DNA from: Thiolapillus brandeum
Lineage (GTDB): Bacteria > Pseudomonadota > Gammaproteobacteria > Chromatiales > Chromatiaceae
DNA: 14,618 nt
Assembly: GCA_011051425.1 (NCBI GenBank)
Contig: DRLF01000166.1
Span: forward strand, 1 to 14,618
Reading direction: 5' to 3'
Position 1 is the stretch's first letter. The number at the start of each line of letters is the position of its first letter. Positions 5,746 to 12,831 of the stretch are shown here, in pieces. Made by a program: the position numbers and the translations under genes. The notes under the pieces were generated by a model, which saw only the letters and a program-made list of their open reading frames with translations, was not told the origin of the DNA and did no database searches.

Positions 5746-7656
5746 CTAAAGCCCGAACCAGCCGGTGACTTCGTTCACTACATCGGAAGCGGTATCTGTC
5801 GCTTCGTCGATGAATTCTTCCACCAGTTCCTCGGCTTCTTCGACGGTATCGTCGACGAATTCCTCTGCCGCATCCCGGGCATCGCCGATAGCATTGGCGG
5901 CGTCCTCGGCTGCCTGTTCGACGGTTTCTGCAGCATTGCCGATGGCCAGCACCAGGGATGCGAGTACGGGGTCTGTCATCATCATGGTGACGAGTTCTTC
6001 GCCCACCTGGTCCACAACAGATTCAGCGTTGTCGCCGAAGACGGTTTCAACCCACCGAGGTGGTGTAAAGCGGTTGCCGGCATTGCCGGTGATATCCACC
6101 CCCAGGAGATTTCCGATATCGTCGATGATGGGTGGGAAGGGAAATCGTCGCGGGTCGGGCAGCGTGCGCCTGTCCATCAGGCCACGCAGGTTCAGGATGC
6201 CGGGTCCGTCCAGGCTGGTGTTCCAGCCCGCCGGCCGTCGTGCTGTCTGCCGCATGTGGGTGCGGAAGAGCTCCTGCAGCGTGCTGCGTCCTGCCAGTGC
6301 GTTGATGAGAGTGTTGCGGTTGAAGCGTTGCAGCCAGAGCGCTGCTGCACCTGCGACGATGGCTGTGCCGAAAGATGTGCCGCGACTGGGTCCGGACGTT
6401 GGATCAGTACCCTGCCAGCCGGGGCGGTGTACACATTCCGAAGGTGCGGAAATGTCGATCAGGCCTTCTCGGAAGTGATCCCTGGCCGAACCTTCCCAAA
6501 CCGTATCCTCGATAGTGGATCCCCCCACGGCGATACAGGAAGGATAGGCGGCGGGATACACCACGAAGGGCCATTGGTTGCCCGCAGCAGCTATGACGAT
6601 GACGTTGTTTGCCACTGCCCAGGCGACGGCCCACTCCAGAATGGGCGCAGGATAACCACCCAGGCTCATGGAGATCACATGCGCACCCGCATTGACCGCG
6701 GCGACGATCGCTTGAGCAACGTTGATGTCTCCAATGAGCACCACGCTGTTTATGGTCCGGATGGAGACAACGGCAGCGCCAGGCGCCAGGCCATTCACCT
6801 GATTGTCGGCGCTGCTGATCAGCAGGCCACCGGTCGCGGTGCCGTGATGTGCGTTGAGCGCGGCAGAAGGTACGGCTTCTTCCGCCGAAGCCGAGTTGGG
6901 GTCAAAGATACTTACATCGGCGTCCAGGTCATAGTTTGGGCTGGTGCCATCCGGCGCAAAATTAAGCTGATCATGGGGTGTCCACCCTGTATCGGGATGG
7001 CCGATGCGAATGCCTGATCCATCCACGTCTGCCGGCACCGCGTCATAGCCGATATTGTCGAGGTGCCAACGGCTGCCGGTGCCGTCCGGGCAATCGCGAA
7101 AATTTCCCAGCAGCGTGGAATAGGCCTGGTAGTGAGGGTATTGAAGGTCGGGCACCACGGACGCCAGACCGCATTTTTTCTGTAGCTGGTAACCGATATC
7201 AAACAATGTGCCCTGGGGTTTGCATTGCTCACGGCGGAAAGTGCCTTCGTAGTAAGGGACAGTAAGTATGAAAAACTGATGGCGTGAGAGTCCGGGCGCC
7301 ATTTTTGAAGAGCGTGTTTTTCTGTCGGGCATGAAAGGCGCCAGTCTGAGTGGCAGTCCGGGTGGTTTGCCGTTTTTCACGAGTTCATGCCGCTTTTTCA
7401 GTGTGGCATCATCCACAAAATATGGAGCCCGATGTCGTGTGACGGTCTTTTTACGAAAATTGAACGGATCGGGACGGCGGCCGTTTTTTGCATGGTAGTC
7501 CCAAAAAGATTTGTCCACGCGCAGCAGTTCCGGCATGTATTCCAGCGCGATAGCGCCCAGTGCAAGCTCGATGCAGGCGAGCAATTCCTTTTCATCGACT
7601 TCTTTCGTCGTATGCAGTGCAAACCGCAACAGACGATCTGGCTGTCCTGTTCTCAT
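5746..7656 (-). CDS. Subtilisin-like (S8) serine protease with long N- and C-terminal extensions
   Basis: This 636-residue protein has a complete S8 catalytic set: Asp222 (GHPDTGW), His271 (NAHHGT), oxyanion Asn360 (AAAGN) and Ser428 (RGTSFGTA). The protease domain spans about 205-495. The first 200 residues carry no obvious signal peptide or membrane helix, and I do not recognise them; they may be a propeptide or a substrate-recognition domain. The tail (about 540-636) is predicted helical and very acidic, rich in Ala, Glu and Asp, ending TGWFGL. Cysteines lie at 145, 162, 189, 374 and 408. AAGGAGG at 7665-7671 gives a strong ribosome binding site for ATG 7656. It is the first gene of a likely two-gene operon with the secreted propeller protein, and a 637-bp control region precedes it. 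How it leaves the cytoplasm, if it does, is unclear. Confidence 0.9.
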   Translation of the reverse strand: MRTGQPDRLLRFALHTTKEVDEKELLACIELALGAIALEYMPELLRVDKSFWDYHAKNGRRPDPFNFRKKTVTRHRAPYFVDDATLKKRHELVKNGKPPGLPLRLAPFMPDRKTRSSKMAPGLSRHQFFILTVPYYEGTFRREQCKPQGTLFDIGYQLQKKCGLASVVPDLQYPHYQAYSTLLGNFRDCPDGTGSRWHLDNIGYDAVPADVDGSGIRIGHPDTGWTPHDQLNFAPDGTSPNYDLDADVSIFDPNSASAEEAVPSAALNAHHGTATGGLLISSADNQVNGLAPGAAVVSIRTINSVVLIGDINVAQAIVAAVNAGAHVISMSLGGYPAPILEWAVAWAVANNVIVIAAAGNQWPFVVYPAAYPSCIAVGGSTIEDTVWEGSARDHFREGLIDISAPSECVHRPGWQGTDPTSGPSRGTSFGTAIVAGAAALWLQRFNRNTLINALAGRSTLQELFRTHMRQTARRPAGWNTSLDGPGILNLRGLMDRRTLPDPRRFPFPPIIDDIGNLLGVDITGNAGNRFTPPRWVETVFGDNAESVVDQVGEELVTMMMTDPVLASLVLAIGNAAETVEQAAEDAANAIGDARDAAEEFVDDTVEEAEELVEEFIDEATDTASDVVNEVTGWFGL

Positions 7657-7823
7657 GGTTCTTTCCTCCTTTGGTTTCCGGTACCGGTCATTGATTCTTG
7701 TTGTGGCCGGTGTCGTCGATCTCTTGTTGCATCTCCGTGTATGGCATCTTCCACAGCCTCATTCCGTCGAAGGTTTGCCGTGAGTGATTGCTGCTTCCGT
7801 AGTCTCGATTGTTGTGGATGGTG

Positions 7824-7852
7824 GTAATAACGCTTGAATCAAGCTTGAACAA
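7824..7852 (-). promoter_or_regulatory. Weak candidate promoter for the protease-propeller operon
   Basis: On the minus strand, TTGTTC (7847-7852) and TATTAC (7824-7829) are separated by 17 bp. They match the consensus at 3 of 6 and 4 of 6 positions, typical of an activator-dependent promoter. The leader would be about 160 nt. One copy of a 13-bp direct repeat ends 6 bp upstream of the -35. Confidence 0.3.
7833..7848. promoter_or_regulatory. Overlapping palindromes CTTGA-A-TCAAG and TCAAGCTTGA
   Basis: CTTGAATCAAG (7833-7843) and TCAAGCTTGA (7839-7848) are each perfect palindromes sharing TCAAG. They lie within or beside the -35/-10 spacer of the candidate protease promoter, so a protein bound here could act as a repressor. 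No known operator is identified. Confidence 0.4.
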
Positions 7853-7858
7853 AGTTTG

Positions 7859-7871
7859 AAGAAATGTAAAA
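7859..7871 (-). promoter_or_regulatory. 13-bp direct repeat, promoter-proximal copy
   Basis: The minus strand reads TTTTACATTTCTT, identical to the copy at 7932-7944. It resembles the T-rich half-sites bound by OmpR-family winged-helix regulators. A regulator with such a domain is encoded by the neighbouring gene at 8294-10318. Confidence 0.45.
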
Positions 7872-7920
7872 TTCAATAAAAACAATGAGTTGTAGGTGAT
7901 TGTTCCTGGTGGTGTGCTGA

Positions 7921-7944
7921 TTGAAATTTCAAAGAAATGTAAAA
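7921..7944 (-). promoter_or_regulatory. Perfect 12-bp palindrome abutting the distal 13-bp direct repeat
   Basis: TTGAAATTTCAA (7921-7932) is a perfect palindrome. The second TTTTACATTTCTT copy (minus strand, 7932-7944) overlaps its last base. The two repeat copies are exactly 73 bp apart, close to seven helical turns, so proteins bound at both would face the same side of the DNA. Confidence 0.45.
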
Positions 7945-8293
7945 CAGGACAGGTGTCGGTCCTTTTCAGGTCCTGGTGTATGCGCACCGAAACACGGACC
8001 GGTGTTCCGGGTGGTCGTGGAAGGTGACCTGCTGAGGAGGGAGTGGAGTCTGGCCCGCATATTTCACCGGAATGCGCATTTTTTCCCGAAGAGATTTTCG
8101 TTGAGATCGTTCGAACGGCCAAAAGTCGATGTCATTCATCGGCTTGCAGGCCGTTCGGGCGGGCTGGGCGGAAAGATCCCTGGAAAAAGCGCATAGCGTC
8201 AAAGTGACAGCTTGTTCCAGGCCCGTTTACAGCGAGCATTAGACTACCGCTGTTATCTGCGGCTTTATCGAGCGTTCTGGTGAGATATGCGAG

Positions 8294-10318
8294 CTAGAGA
8301 CCGGTTGTCTGTTGCGCTGACGCAGAGGCTATCTTTTCCAGCAGCATCTGATGTTCAGGTTTCCAGGCACTGCCGGTCTTTTCCCTTACCTGCAGGGCGA
8401 TTTCCCGTGCCTTGGCGTATTTCTGCTCTTCAAAGGCCAGGCGTGCGGGCAGCAGGGCGATGCCTGGGTCGGTCGCCTGGAATTCCGTGCCGGTTTGAAT
8501 ATGTGTTTTTGCCGCGGAGGGCTGGTGTTTGTCCAGGTAGGCAGCCGCCAGATAGTTGTGCGCCTGGTATTCGACATAACCCAGCTCTTTTTCCCGCAGG
8601 ACGGGAAGCAGGTTTTCCAGATACCGTATCCCGGCTTCTGTTTTACCCCGTAAGATATCGATACGCGCCATGTCCACCTGTGCCAGCGCAGCCCCTTCCG
8701 TATCGCCGAGCTTCTCGAACACAGGTATCAGGGTCTCCAGTTTCTTCCTGGCCTGTTCCAGTCTGCCGGTGACCTTGAGCAGGTTGGCCTGCTGAAACCC
8801 GACCATGGCGATAAGCTGGCGGTTACCCAGCTGCTGAAAGATCAACTCGGCTTGCCGGTAATAGGGCTCGGCTTTCCGATAATTGTTAGCGCCCGTGTGG
8901 ACGTTGCCGATATTGAACAGCACTTTACCTATGCCGGGCCTGAATTTTGCCTGCCGGTACAGCTGTTCAGCAGATAGCAGGTAGGACAAAGCCCGGTCAT
9001 TGTCGCCACTGGCCTGGTAACTGGTGCCGATATTCATCAGCTCTGCAGCCTGGGCAATCAGATCGCCCGATGCCCGGGCCAGTTTCAGCAATTGGTCTGA
9101 CAGGTTGCGTGACTCCGCCAGTTTTCCCTGGGCGTACAGCAGATTGGAGCGCACCCGTAGTGTCTGGAAGTAGATGTCTGCGGGCAGATCTTCCGTGCTC
9201 AAAAGCCGGGTGATCAGTTGCTGTGAGGTATCCAGGTCGTTCAACCGGTAGAGGGCGTCGGCAAGCCGCACCTTTGCCCACAGAAATTCCGGATCGATGC
9301 CCAGGGCGATACGCAGGTATTGCGCGGCGGCTTTGGGCTCGCCGTTGAACAGTTCCTGGGAACCCATGGCATAAGCGCGGTTTGCCGCTTTGTCCGCAGA
9401 ATAGCTGACAGCGGTATCCACGATCCAGGGGCGGGCAGGGTCGACCCAGCGGGTAATCTCCCGGGCAACGCCGGAACCGGCTTCCAGCACCGTGTTTGCC
9501 GTAATGACACGTAAAGGGTGCAAGCCCTTCGCGGTGGCAAGCTGGTAGCTCAGATGGGCGCCGTCAGATACTTCATCCAGACGGGCTGAGAGCAGGATCT
9601 GACAACCCAGGGCCGGGCAGATGCTGTCGAAAGCCTTTTTCAGTTTGTGAGGGTCAGAAAGGTTTTCCGGCAGAGGGTTGTTTTTCAGGAAAGCGAGTAC
9701 CTTGTTGGTGTCCAGGGTATTGATGCCTGCCGATTCCCCCAGCATCTGGCCAAGCATGTCCATAAGCCCCAGTTCCACCCAGGAATAGGCGGGATTGGCG
9801 CTGTTGTTCTCCAGGGGCAGCAGCGCGACTGTATAGGGATAGCCTTCGAGGTCTGCCAGGGGATTCCCGAGAGCGGGGCGTTGCTGTTGTTTCAGCCAGC
9901 CAAACAGTGCCAGGGACAGCAGCAAAAGGGCAGGCAATCCCCAGAGCCAGCGCTTTCTTTTCCTGTGCGCCGGGTCGGTGGCAGGCAATGATGATGGTGA
10001 TGGTGTTTCTGTGAGTACGGGATCGACCAGAAAGCGTACGCCGACACCGTGCATGGTCTTGATATAGGTGGGGTTGCGACTGTCATCATCGAGCAGTTGC
10101 CTGGAACGCCGGATAAGCTGGGACAGGGACCAGTCGCTGACTTCCTGGCGGGGCCAAAGTGTCTCCAGCAGCTCACGGCGGCTTACGGTTTCCGGATAGC
10201 GCCGCAACAGCAGATGCAGCAGCGCCACCACCCGGGGCTCGGCCTCGATCAGCTCATTGTCGCGGTACAGCAGTTTCTTCTGTGGATTCAGCCGATATTG
10301 ATTGAAACGGTATTCCAT
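8294..10318 (-). CDS. Membrane-anchored winged-helix regulator with periplasmic TPR domain (CadC/ToxR-like)
   Basis: This 674-residue protein has an OmpR/PhoB-type DNA-binding winged helix at about residues 1-98 (YRFNQYRLNPQKKLL at the start, NPTYIKTMHGVGVRFLV at the end). A linker, a basic patch HRKRKR and one membrane helix (about 124-142) follow. Residues about 155-300 form a periplasmic domain resembling FlgO/TolB N-terminal modules (YPYTVALLPLENNS), with a Cys pair at 234 and 239. Tetratricopeptide repeats fill about 310-640. This is the plan of one-component membrane regulators that read a periplasmic signal and bind DNA directly. I chose ATG 10318 because AGG lies five bases upstream; GTG 10324 is an in-frame alternative. 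It is on the same strand as the protease operon and is its most likely regulator, an inference from position only. Confidence 0.88.
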   Translation of the reverse strand: MEYRFNQYRLNPQKKLLYRDNELIEAEPRVVALLHLLLRRYPETVSRRELLETLWPRQEVSDWSLSQLIRRSRQLLDDDSRNPTYIKTMHGVGVRFLVDPVLTETPSPSSLPATDPAHRKRKRWLWGLPALLLLSLALFGWLKQQQRPALGNPLADLEGYPYTVALLPLENNSANPAYSWVELGLMDMLGQMLGESAGINTLDTNKVLAFLKNNPLPENLSDPHKLKKAFDSICPALGCQILLSARLDEVSDGAHLSYQLATAKGLHPLRVITANTVLEAGSGVAREITRWVDPARPWIVDTAVSYSADKAANRAYAMGSQELFNGEPKAAAQYLRIALGIDPEFLWAKVRLADALYRLNDLDTSQQLITRLLSTEDLPADIYFQTLRVRSNLLYAQGKLAESRNLSDQLLKLARASGDLIAQAAELMNIGTSYQASGDNDRALSYLLSAEQLYRQAKFRPGIGKVLFNIGNVHTGANNYRKAEPYYRQAELIFQQLGNRQLIAMVGFQQANLLKVTGRLEQARKKLETLIPVFEKLGDTEGAALAQVDMARIDILRGKTEAGIRYLENLLPVLREKELGYVEYQAHNYLAAAYLDKHQPSAAKTHIQTGTEFQATDPGIALLPARLAFEEQKYAKAREIALQVREKTGSAWKPEHQMLLEKIASASAQQTTGL

Positions 10319-10547
10319 CGCCACCTGTCAATTGTGATGCCTGAACATAAGGATAGACTACCTGTTTGGTTTTATTCCCGGATTTTTTTCCTGCTTTTGT
10401 TGGGCCAAGTGGTGGTGGCTGCGGCTTACCGCATGCCTGTTGAGCCACAGGTAACGGCTGCCGCGCCTGAAAATCAGCGGAAGGCAGCGGCGCACCCTCT
10501 CATCCGGTTCGTTATCCTGATCTGCTGTTTGAATATATCTTGTCTTT

Positions 10548-10563
10548 TCATCAGAACTGATGA
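10548..10563. promoter_or_regulatory. Inverted repeat TCATCAG-AA-CTGATGA
   Basis: Two perfect 7-bp arms flank AA, giving a 16-bp operator-like site beside the AT-rich GAATATATCTTG. Its place in a divergent spacer suggests a regulator site. The binding protein is unknown. Confidence 0.45.
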
Positions 10564-10621
10564 TGACTTTGGGCTTTGTCGGGGTCTAAGTTGTACCTGA
10601 AGCTGATAAAGCGGAGAAAGG

Positions 10622-10642
10622 AACCACAAAAAAGAGGTGGTT
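10622..10642 (+). other. Small hairpin in the leader of the secreted-protein gene
   Basis: AACCAC (10622-10627) pairs with GTGGTT (10637-10642) around an A-rich 9-base loop, about 50 bases before the ATG at 10695. It could shape the leader RNA; no function is implied. Confidence 0.3.
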
Positions 10643-10694
10643 TCTGCCAAGTACATAGAAGGAAGAGCGACTGATACACCATAAGGAGCAAGAC

Positions 10695-11033
10695 ATGAAC
10701 ACTAAAACAGTGAAAACTACAATTTACATTCTGATCATCTTTCTAAGCCAAAACCTGTTTGCAGAACAATCGGTTACGAAGGAAATGGAGAGCTGGTCCA
10801 TGAAGGCGATCTATGAACCCAGTCAGCACCAGCTCGAAAGGGAGAAGCGTGGGCTGGTGAATATCTACGACGGTTTTACCGATACCCAGGTCAACCGGGT
10901 GATGGACGACAAGTTTGGGCGTATCGATCACATGATGTTCACGCGCGTCAAATCCACCGGCGATGACGGACAAGTGTTGAAAGACCCTGAAAGCGGTGAA
11001 GAGGTTGTCGAAGACGATGGCTGTGATGACTGA
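10695..11033 (+). CDS. Small secreted acidic protein, function unknown
   Basis: This 112-residue protein has a clear signal peptide: MNTKTVKTT, a hydrophobic stretch IYILIIFLS, and a cut site at about LFA/EQ (residue 23). AAGGAG at 10683-10688 stands six bases before the ATG. The mature part of about 89 residues is polar and charged. It includes WSMKAIYEPSQHQLEREKRG, a Tyr-Asp-Gly-Phe segment, and an acidic end (EEVVEDDGCDD) with the only Cys. I do not recognise a family. It is followed by a hairpin and a LuxR-type regulator on the same strand, so the regulator may control it or share its signal. It is divergent from the membrane winged-helix regulator, which could also bind upstream of it. 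Confidence 0.8.
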   Translation: MNTKTVKTTIYILIIFLSQNLFAEQSVTKEMESWSMKAIYEPSQHQLEREKRGLVNIYDGFTDTQVNRVMDDKFGRIDHMMFTRVKSTGDDGQVLKDPESGEEVVEDDGCDD

Positions 11034-11051
11034 GTGCTGAGCGGTTTAACA

Positions 11052-11075
11052 GGCGGTCACAGTGATGTGGCCGCC
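11052..11075 (+). other. 9-bp hairpin after the secreted-protein gene, no T-run
   Basis: GGCGGTCAC (11052-11060) pairs with GTGGCCGCC (11067-11075) around AGTGAT, with one wobble pair in RNA. It lies 18 bases after the stop, as a terminator would, but GGATTCAG follows instead of a T-run. It may be a 3' processing or stability hairpin, or an operator for the promoter just downstream. Confidence 0.5.
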
Positions 11076-11093
11076 GGATTCAGAATACCCGAC

Positions 11094-11099
11094 TATAAT
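11094..11099 (+). promoter_or_regulatory. Consensus -10 (TATAAT) upstream of the LuxR-type gene
   Basis: TATAAT is a perfect -10 hexamer and predicts a start near 11106, giving a leader of about 53 nt. No good -35 is found 16-18 bp upstream (CCGCCG region), so an activator may be required. Confidence 0.55.
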
Positions 11100-11123
11100 A
11101 CTAAGTTAATAGCAACAGCATGT

Positions 11124-11140
11124 GGTGCCACGCAGGCACC
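11124..11140 (+). promoter_or_regulatory. Palindrome GGTGCC-ACGCA-GGCACC in the LuxR-type gene leader
   Basis: Two perfect 6-bp arms flank 5 bp, lying between the predicted transcription start and the ribosome binding site at 11150. It could be an autoregulatory operator or a leader hairpin. Confidence 0.4.
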
Positions 11141-11158
11141 CTGACAATCGGAGGAATC

Positions 11159-12298
11159 ATGGAGATAAACCCGATCGAATTCAGAGAAACACTGCACAGT
11201 ATCCCGTTCTCGGCAGATTCATGGAATGACCTGATCAGTCTCATCAAGACATCCACGCAAAGCCAGGCCGGGATCATGATGATCACCCGGGATCAGGACC
11301 ATGACATACTGAACAGCCACTCGCCGGATTTTGTCATGTCTCAGGATGTTCGCTGTGCATTTGAAGAAAGTGAATGGTTCACGGCGGCGCTGCCGGAAAA
11401 ATGGTCCCGGAGCTATCTGGGCAAAGGCGTGGTGCTGGGCACGGATATCGTACCGCAGGAAAAGATGCGCACTACGCCGTTTTATCAGGAGGTACTCAGC
11501 TCACTGGGACTGGAATACCTGATGGCTGGTATCTCCCTGTATGGTGAGGATTACCGTACACTGCTCAAGTTTTTCCGGGAAAGCAAGCAGGACAATTTTA
11601 CCGGCGATGAGGTGCTGGGGCTCTCCGTGCTGATGCCGGAAATACGCCAGATGATGCGCTTCACCGAGCGACTCTACGAGCGCATGGTCGTGGAGACAGC
11701 GGAAAGCAGGGCGGGTGCACCGCGGGGGGCTGCGACCATCGTCATCAATGAACGGGGTGAGATCGTGCAGACCAATCAGGTGGCCGATGATCTGCTCAGC
11801 AGAGGCAGGATCCTCGACGCCAGACAGAAGCATCTCTATGCGCCGGATTCCCTGGACAGCAATGCGCTGAGCCGCGTGATGGCAAATGCCCTGGGCAATA
11901 CGGGCACCCCTGTGCAGGGCTGCGCCCTGGTTGGGGAAGGCAGTGACCTGGGAGTACATCAGTTGCTTGCTTTGCCTGTACCGCTGGAAGAGCCGCCATT
12001 CCCCTGGATGGACGCCCTGCGGGTGGCGGTTGTGGTGGTGATCGATCCCATGCGCAAGGTCAGGGTGGATGGCGGGATACTGAAAACCCTCTACCACATC
12101 ACCCCGGCGGAAGTTGCTTTGGTCAATGCCATGGCGAACGGGATCAAACCCGTGCAGTATGCGGCCCAGGTGAACCGGTCAGTGGCCACGGTGCAGACAC
12201 AGCGCCAGTCTGTCTTCCAGAAGATCGGTGTGAGCAGCCAGTTGGAGCTGATGAGCGTGTTGCGTGATCTGACGACTTCTTTCGAAGCGCCGGAATAG
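11159..12298 (+). CDS. LuxR-family transcriptional regulator with two N-terminal sensor-like regions
   Basis: This 379-residue protein ends in a LuxR/GerE-type helix-turn-helix at about residues 308-372 (ITPAEVALVNAMANGI, then RSVATVQTQRQSVFQKIGV), matching the family pattern of TPAE and a recognition helix before KIGVSSQLEL. Residues about 15-165 look like a GAF-type sensor. Residues about 190-295 (AATIVINERGEIVQTNQVADDLL) resemble a PAS-like fold. There is no receiver domain or acyl-homoserine-lactone signature that I can recognise, so the signal is unknown. GGAGGA at 11150-11155 supports ATG 11159; an in-frame ATG at 11120 would leave almost no leader after the TATAAT. It converges with ubiT, 22 bp apart. 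Possible targets are the upstream secreted-protein gene and its own promoter. Confidence 0.88.
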   Translation: MEINPIEFRETLHSIPFSADSWNDLISLIKTSTQSQAGIMMITRDQDHDILNSHSPDFVMSQDVRCAFEESEWFTAALPEKWSRSYLGKGVVLGTDIVPQEKMRTTPFYQEVLSSLGLEYLMAGISLYGEDYRTLLKFFRESKQDNFTGDEVLGLSVLMPEIRQMMRFTERLYERMVVETAESRAGAPRGAATIVINERGEIVQTNQVADDLLSRGRILDARQKHLYAPDSLDSNALSRVMANALGNTGTPVQGCALVGEGSDLGVHQLLALPVPLEEPPFPWMDALRVAVVVVIDPMRKVRVDGGILKTLYHITPAEVALVNAMANGIKPVQYAAQVNRSVATVQTQRQSVFQKIGVSSQLELMSVLRDLTTSFEAPE

Positions 12299-12320
12299 TC
12301 CTGTCCCGCTCAGAATCGCG

Positions 12321-12797
12321 TTATTTCAGGACGCCGGCCAGTCTGCTGGCGATGCGATGCAGGGGGTCGGGCAGCAAGTCCCCGTCCAGGGAATAGAGCA
12401 GATTCTTGATCTCCAGGCCCAGTTCCGTATCGCCTTCGAGCTGCAGGCGACGCTGGAAGAACAGGGTGTCCGGGTCTTCCTCGTTGAGTGCCAGCAGCAG
12501 AAACTCCCGTGACCTGCCGCCGAAGCGCACGTCCGGTGCGTTTCCATGGGCAGCTGCGGCAAGCTTTCCCCTGTCCAGGGTCAGGCGGTAATCCAGGGCA
12601 AGGTCCATGACCTCGATCTGCAAAACACGGTCCTGTAAAAAATCCAGTTCACCGCCGGCCAGCGCTTCAGACAACAGCCGGTTCAGCAGCAGGGTCAGCC
12701 CCTGAGAGTGAAGCCGGCCGGGCAGCAACCTGCCGGGCAGGGTGCGCAATGACCCGACACGGGGTGGGGGGAATGGAAGAGGCAGACGTGTAATCAT
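12321..12797 (-). CDS. ubiT: UbiT, SCP2-domain lipid-binding factor for anaerobic ubiquinone synthesis
   Basis: This 158-residue protein carries an SCP2 (sterol-carrier) domain and closely matches E. coli UbiT (YhbT, 174 residues) in its hallmark segment: DPDTLFFQRRLQLEGDTELGL (109-128 region), then IKNLL. UbiT is required with UbiU and UbiV for O2-independent ubiquinone synthesis and is thought to bind the hydrophobic intermediates. The reading frame stays open upstream to 13106, but that part runs antisense through the nnrS start and does not resemble UbiT; MITRLPLPF at 12797 fits the family start. No ribosome binding site precedes this ATG, and an FNR-like box lies exactly 41.5 bp upstream, suggesting a leaderless mRNA. 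Unlike in E. coli, ubiT is not adjacent to ubiUV here. Confidence 0.92.
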   Translation of the reverse strand: MITRLPLPFPPPRVGSLRTLPGRLLPGRLHSQGLTLLLNRLLSEALAGGELDFLQDRVLQIEVMDLALDYRLTLDRGKLAAAAHGNAPDVRFGGRSREFLLLALNEEDPDTLFFQRRLQLEGDTELGLEIKNLLYSLDGDLLPDPLHRIASRLAGVLK

Positions 12798-12831
12798 GAG
12801 CGGAGTTTGCCACGGTTGTCTGGTGGCCCAT

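Larger units (their letters stand above)
7657..8293. other. 637-bp gene-free control region upstream of the protease operon
   Basis: Small ORFs here overlap one another on both strands and lack ribosome binding sites or recognisable sequence. The part from about 7820 to 7945 is markedly AT-rich and carries a cluster of palindromes and a direct repeat, listed separately. The part from about 7946 to 8293 returns to ordinary composition; I found no further site in it and no terminator for the gene ending at 8294. Confidence 0.6.
10319..10694. other. 376-bp divergent spacer between the winged-helix regulator and a small secreted protein
   Basis: This spacer should hold promoters for both flanking genes, but I could not assign a convincing -35/-10 pair on either strand. 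It contains an interrupted palindrome at 10548-10563 and a small hairpin at 10622-10642. Short ORFs inside lack ribosome binding sites or conserved features. Confidence 0.5.

Noticed and set aside
7688..8202. Minus-strand ORFs of 144 and 78 codons in the spacer before the protease
   Set aside because: They overlap each other, have biased composition and no ribosome binding site, and the region shows regulatory rather than coding character.
10322..10324. GTG at 10324 as start of the winged-helix regulator
   Set aside because: The ATG two codons later has an AGG five bases upstream and fits better; the difference is only two residues.
12285..12340. Inverted repeat GTCCTG...CAGGAC between converging luxR-type gene and ubiT as a bidirectional terminator
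   Set aside because: The loop is about 23 bases and there is no T-run on either side, so termination is unlikely.
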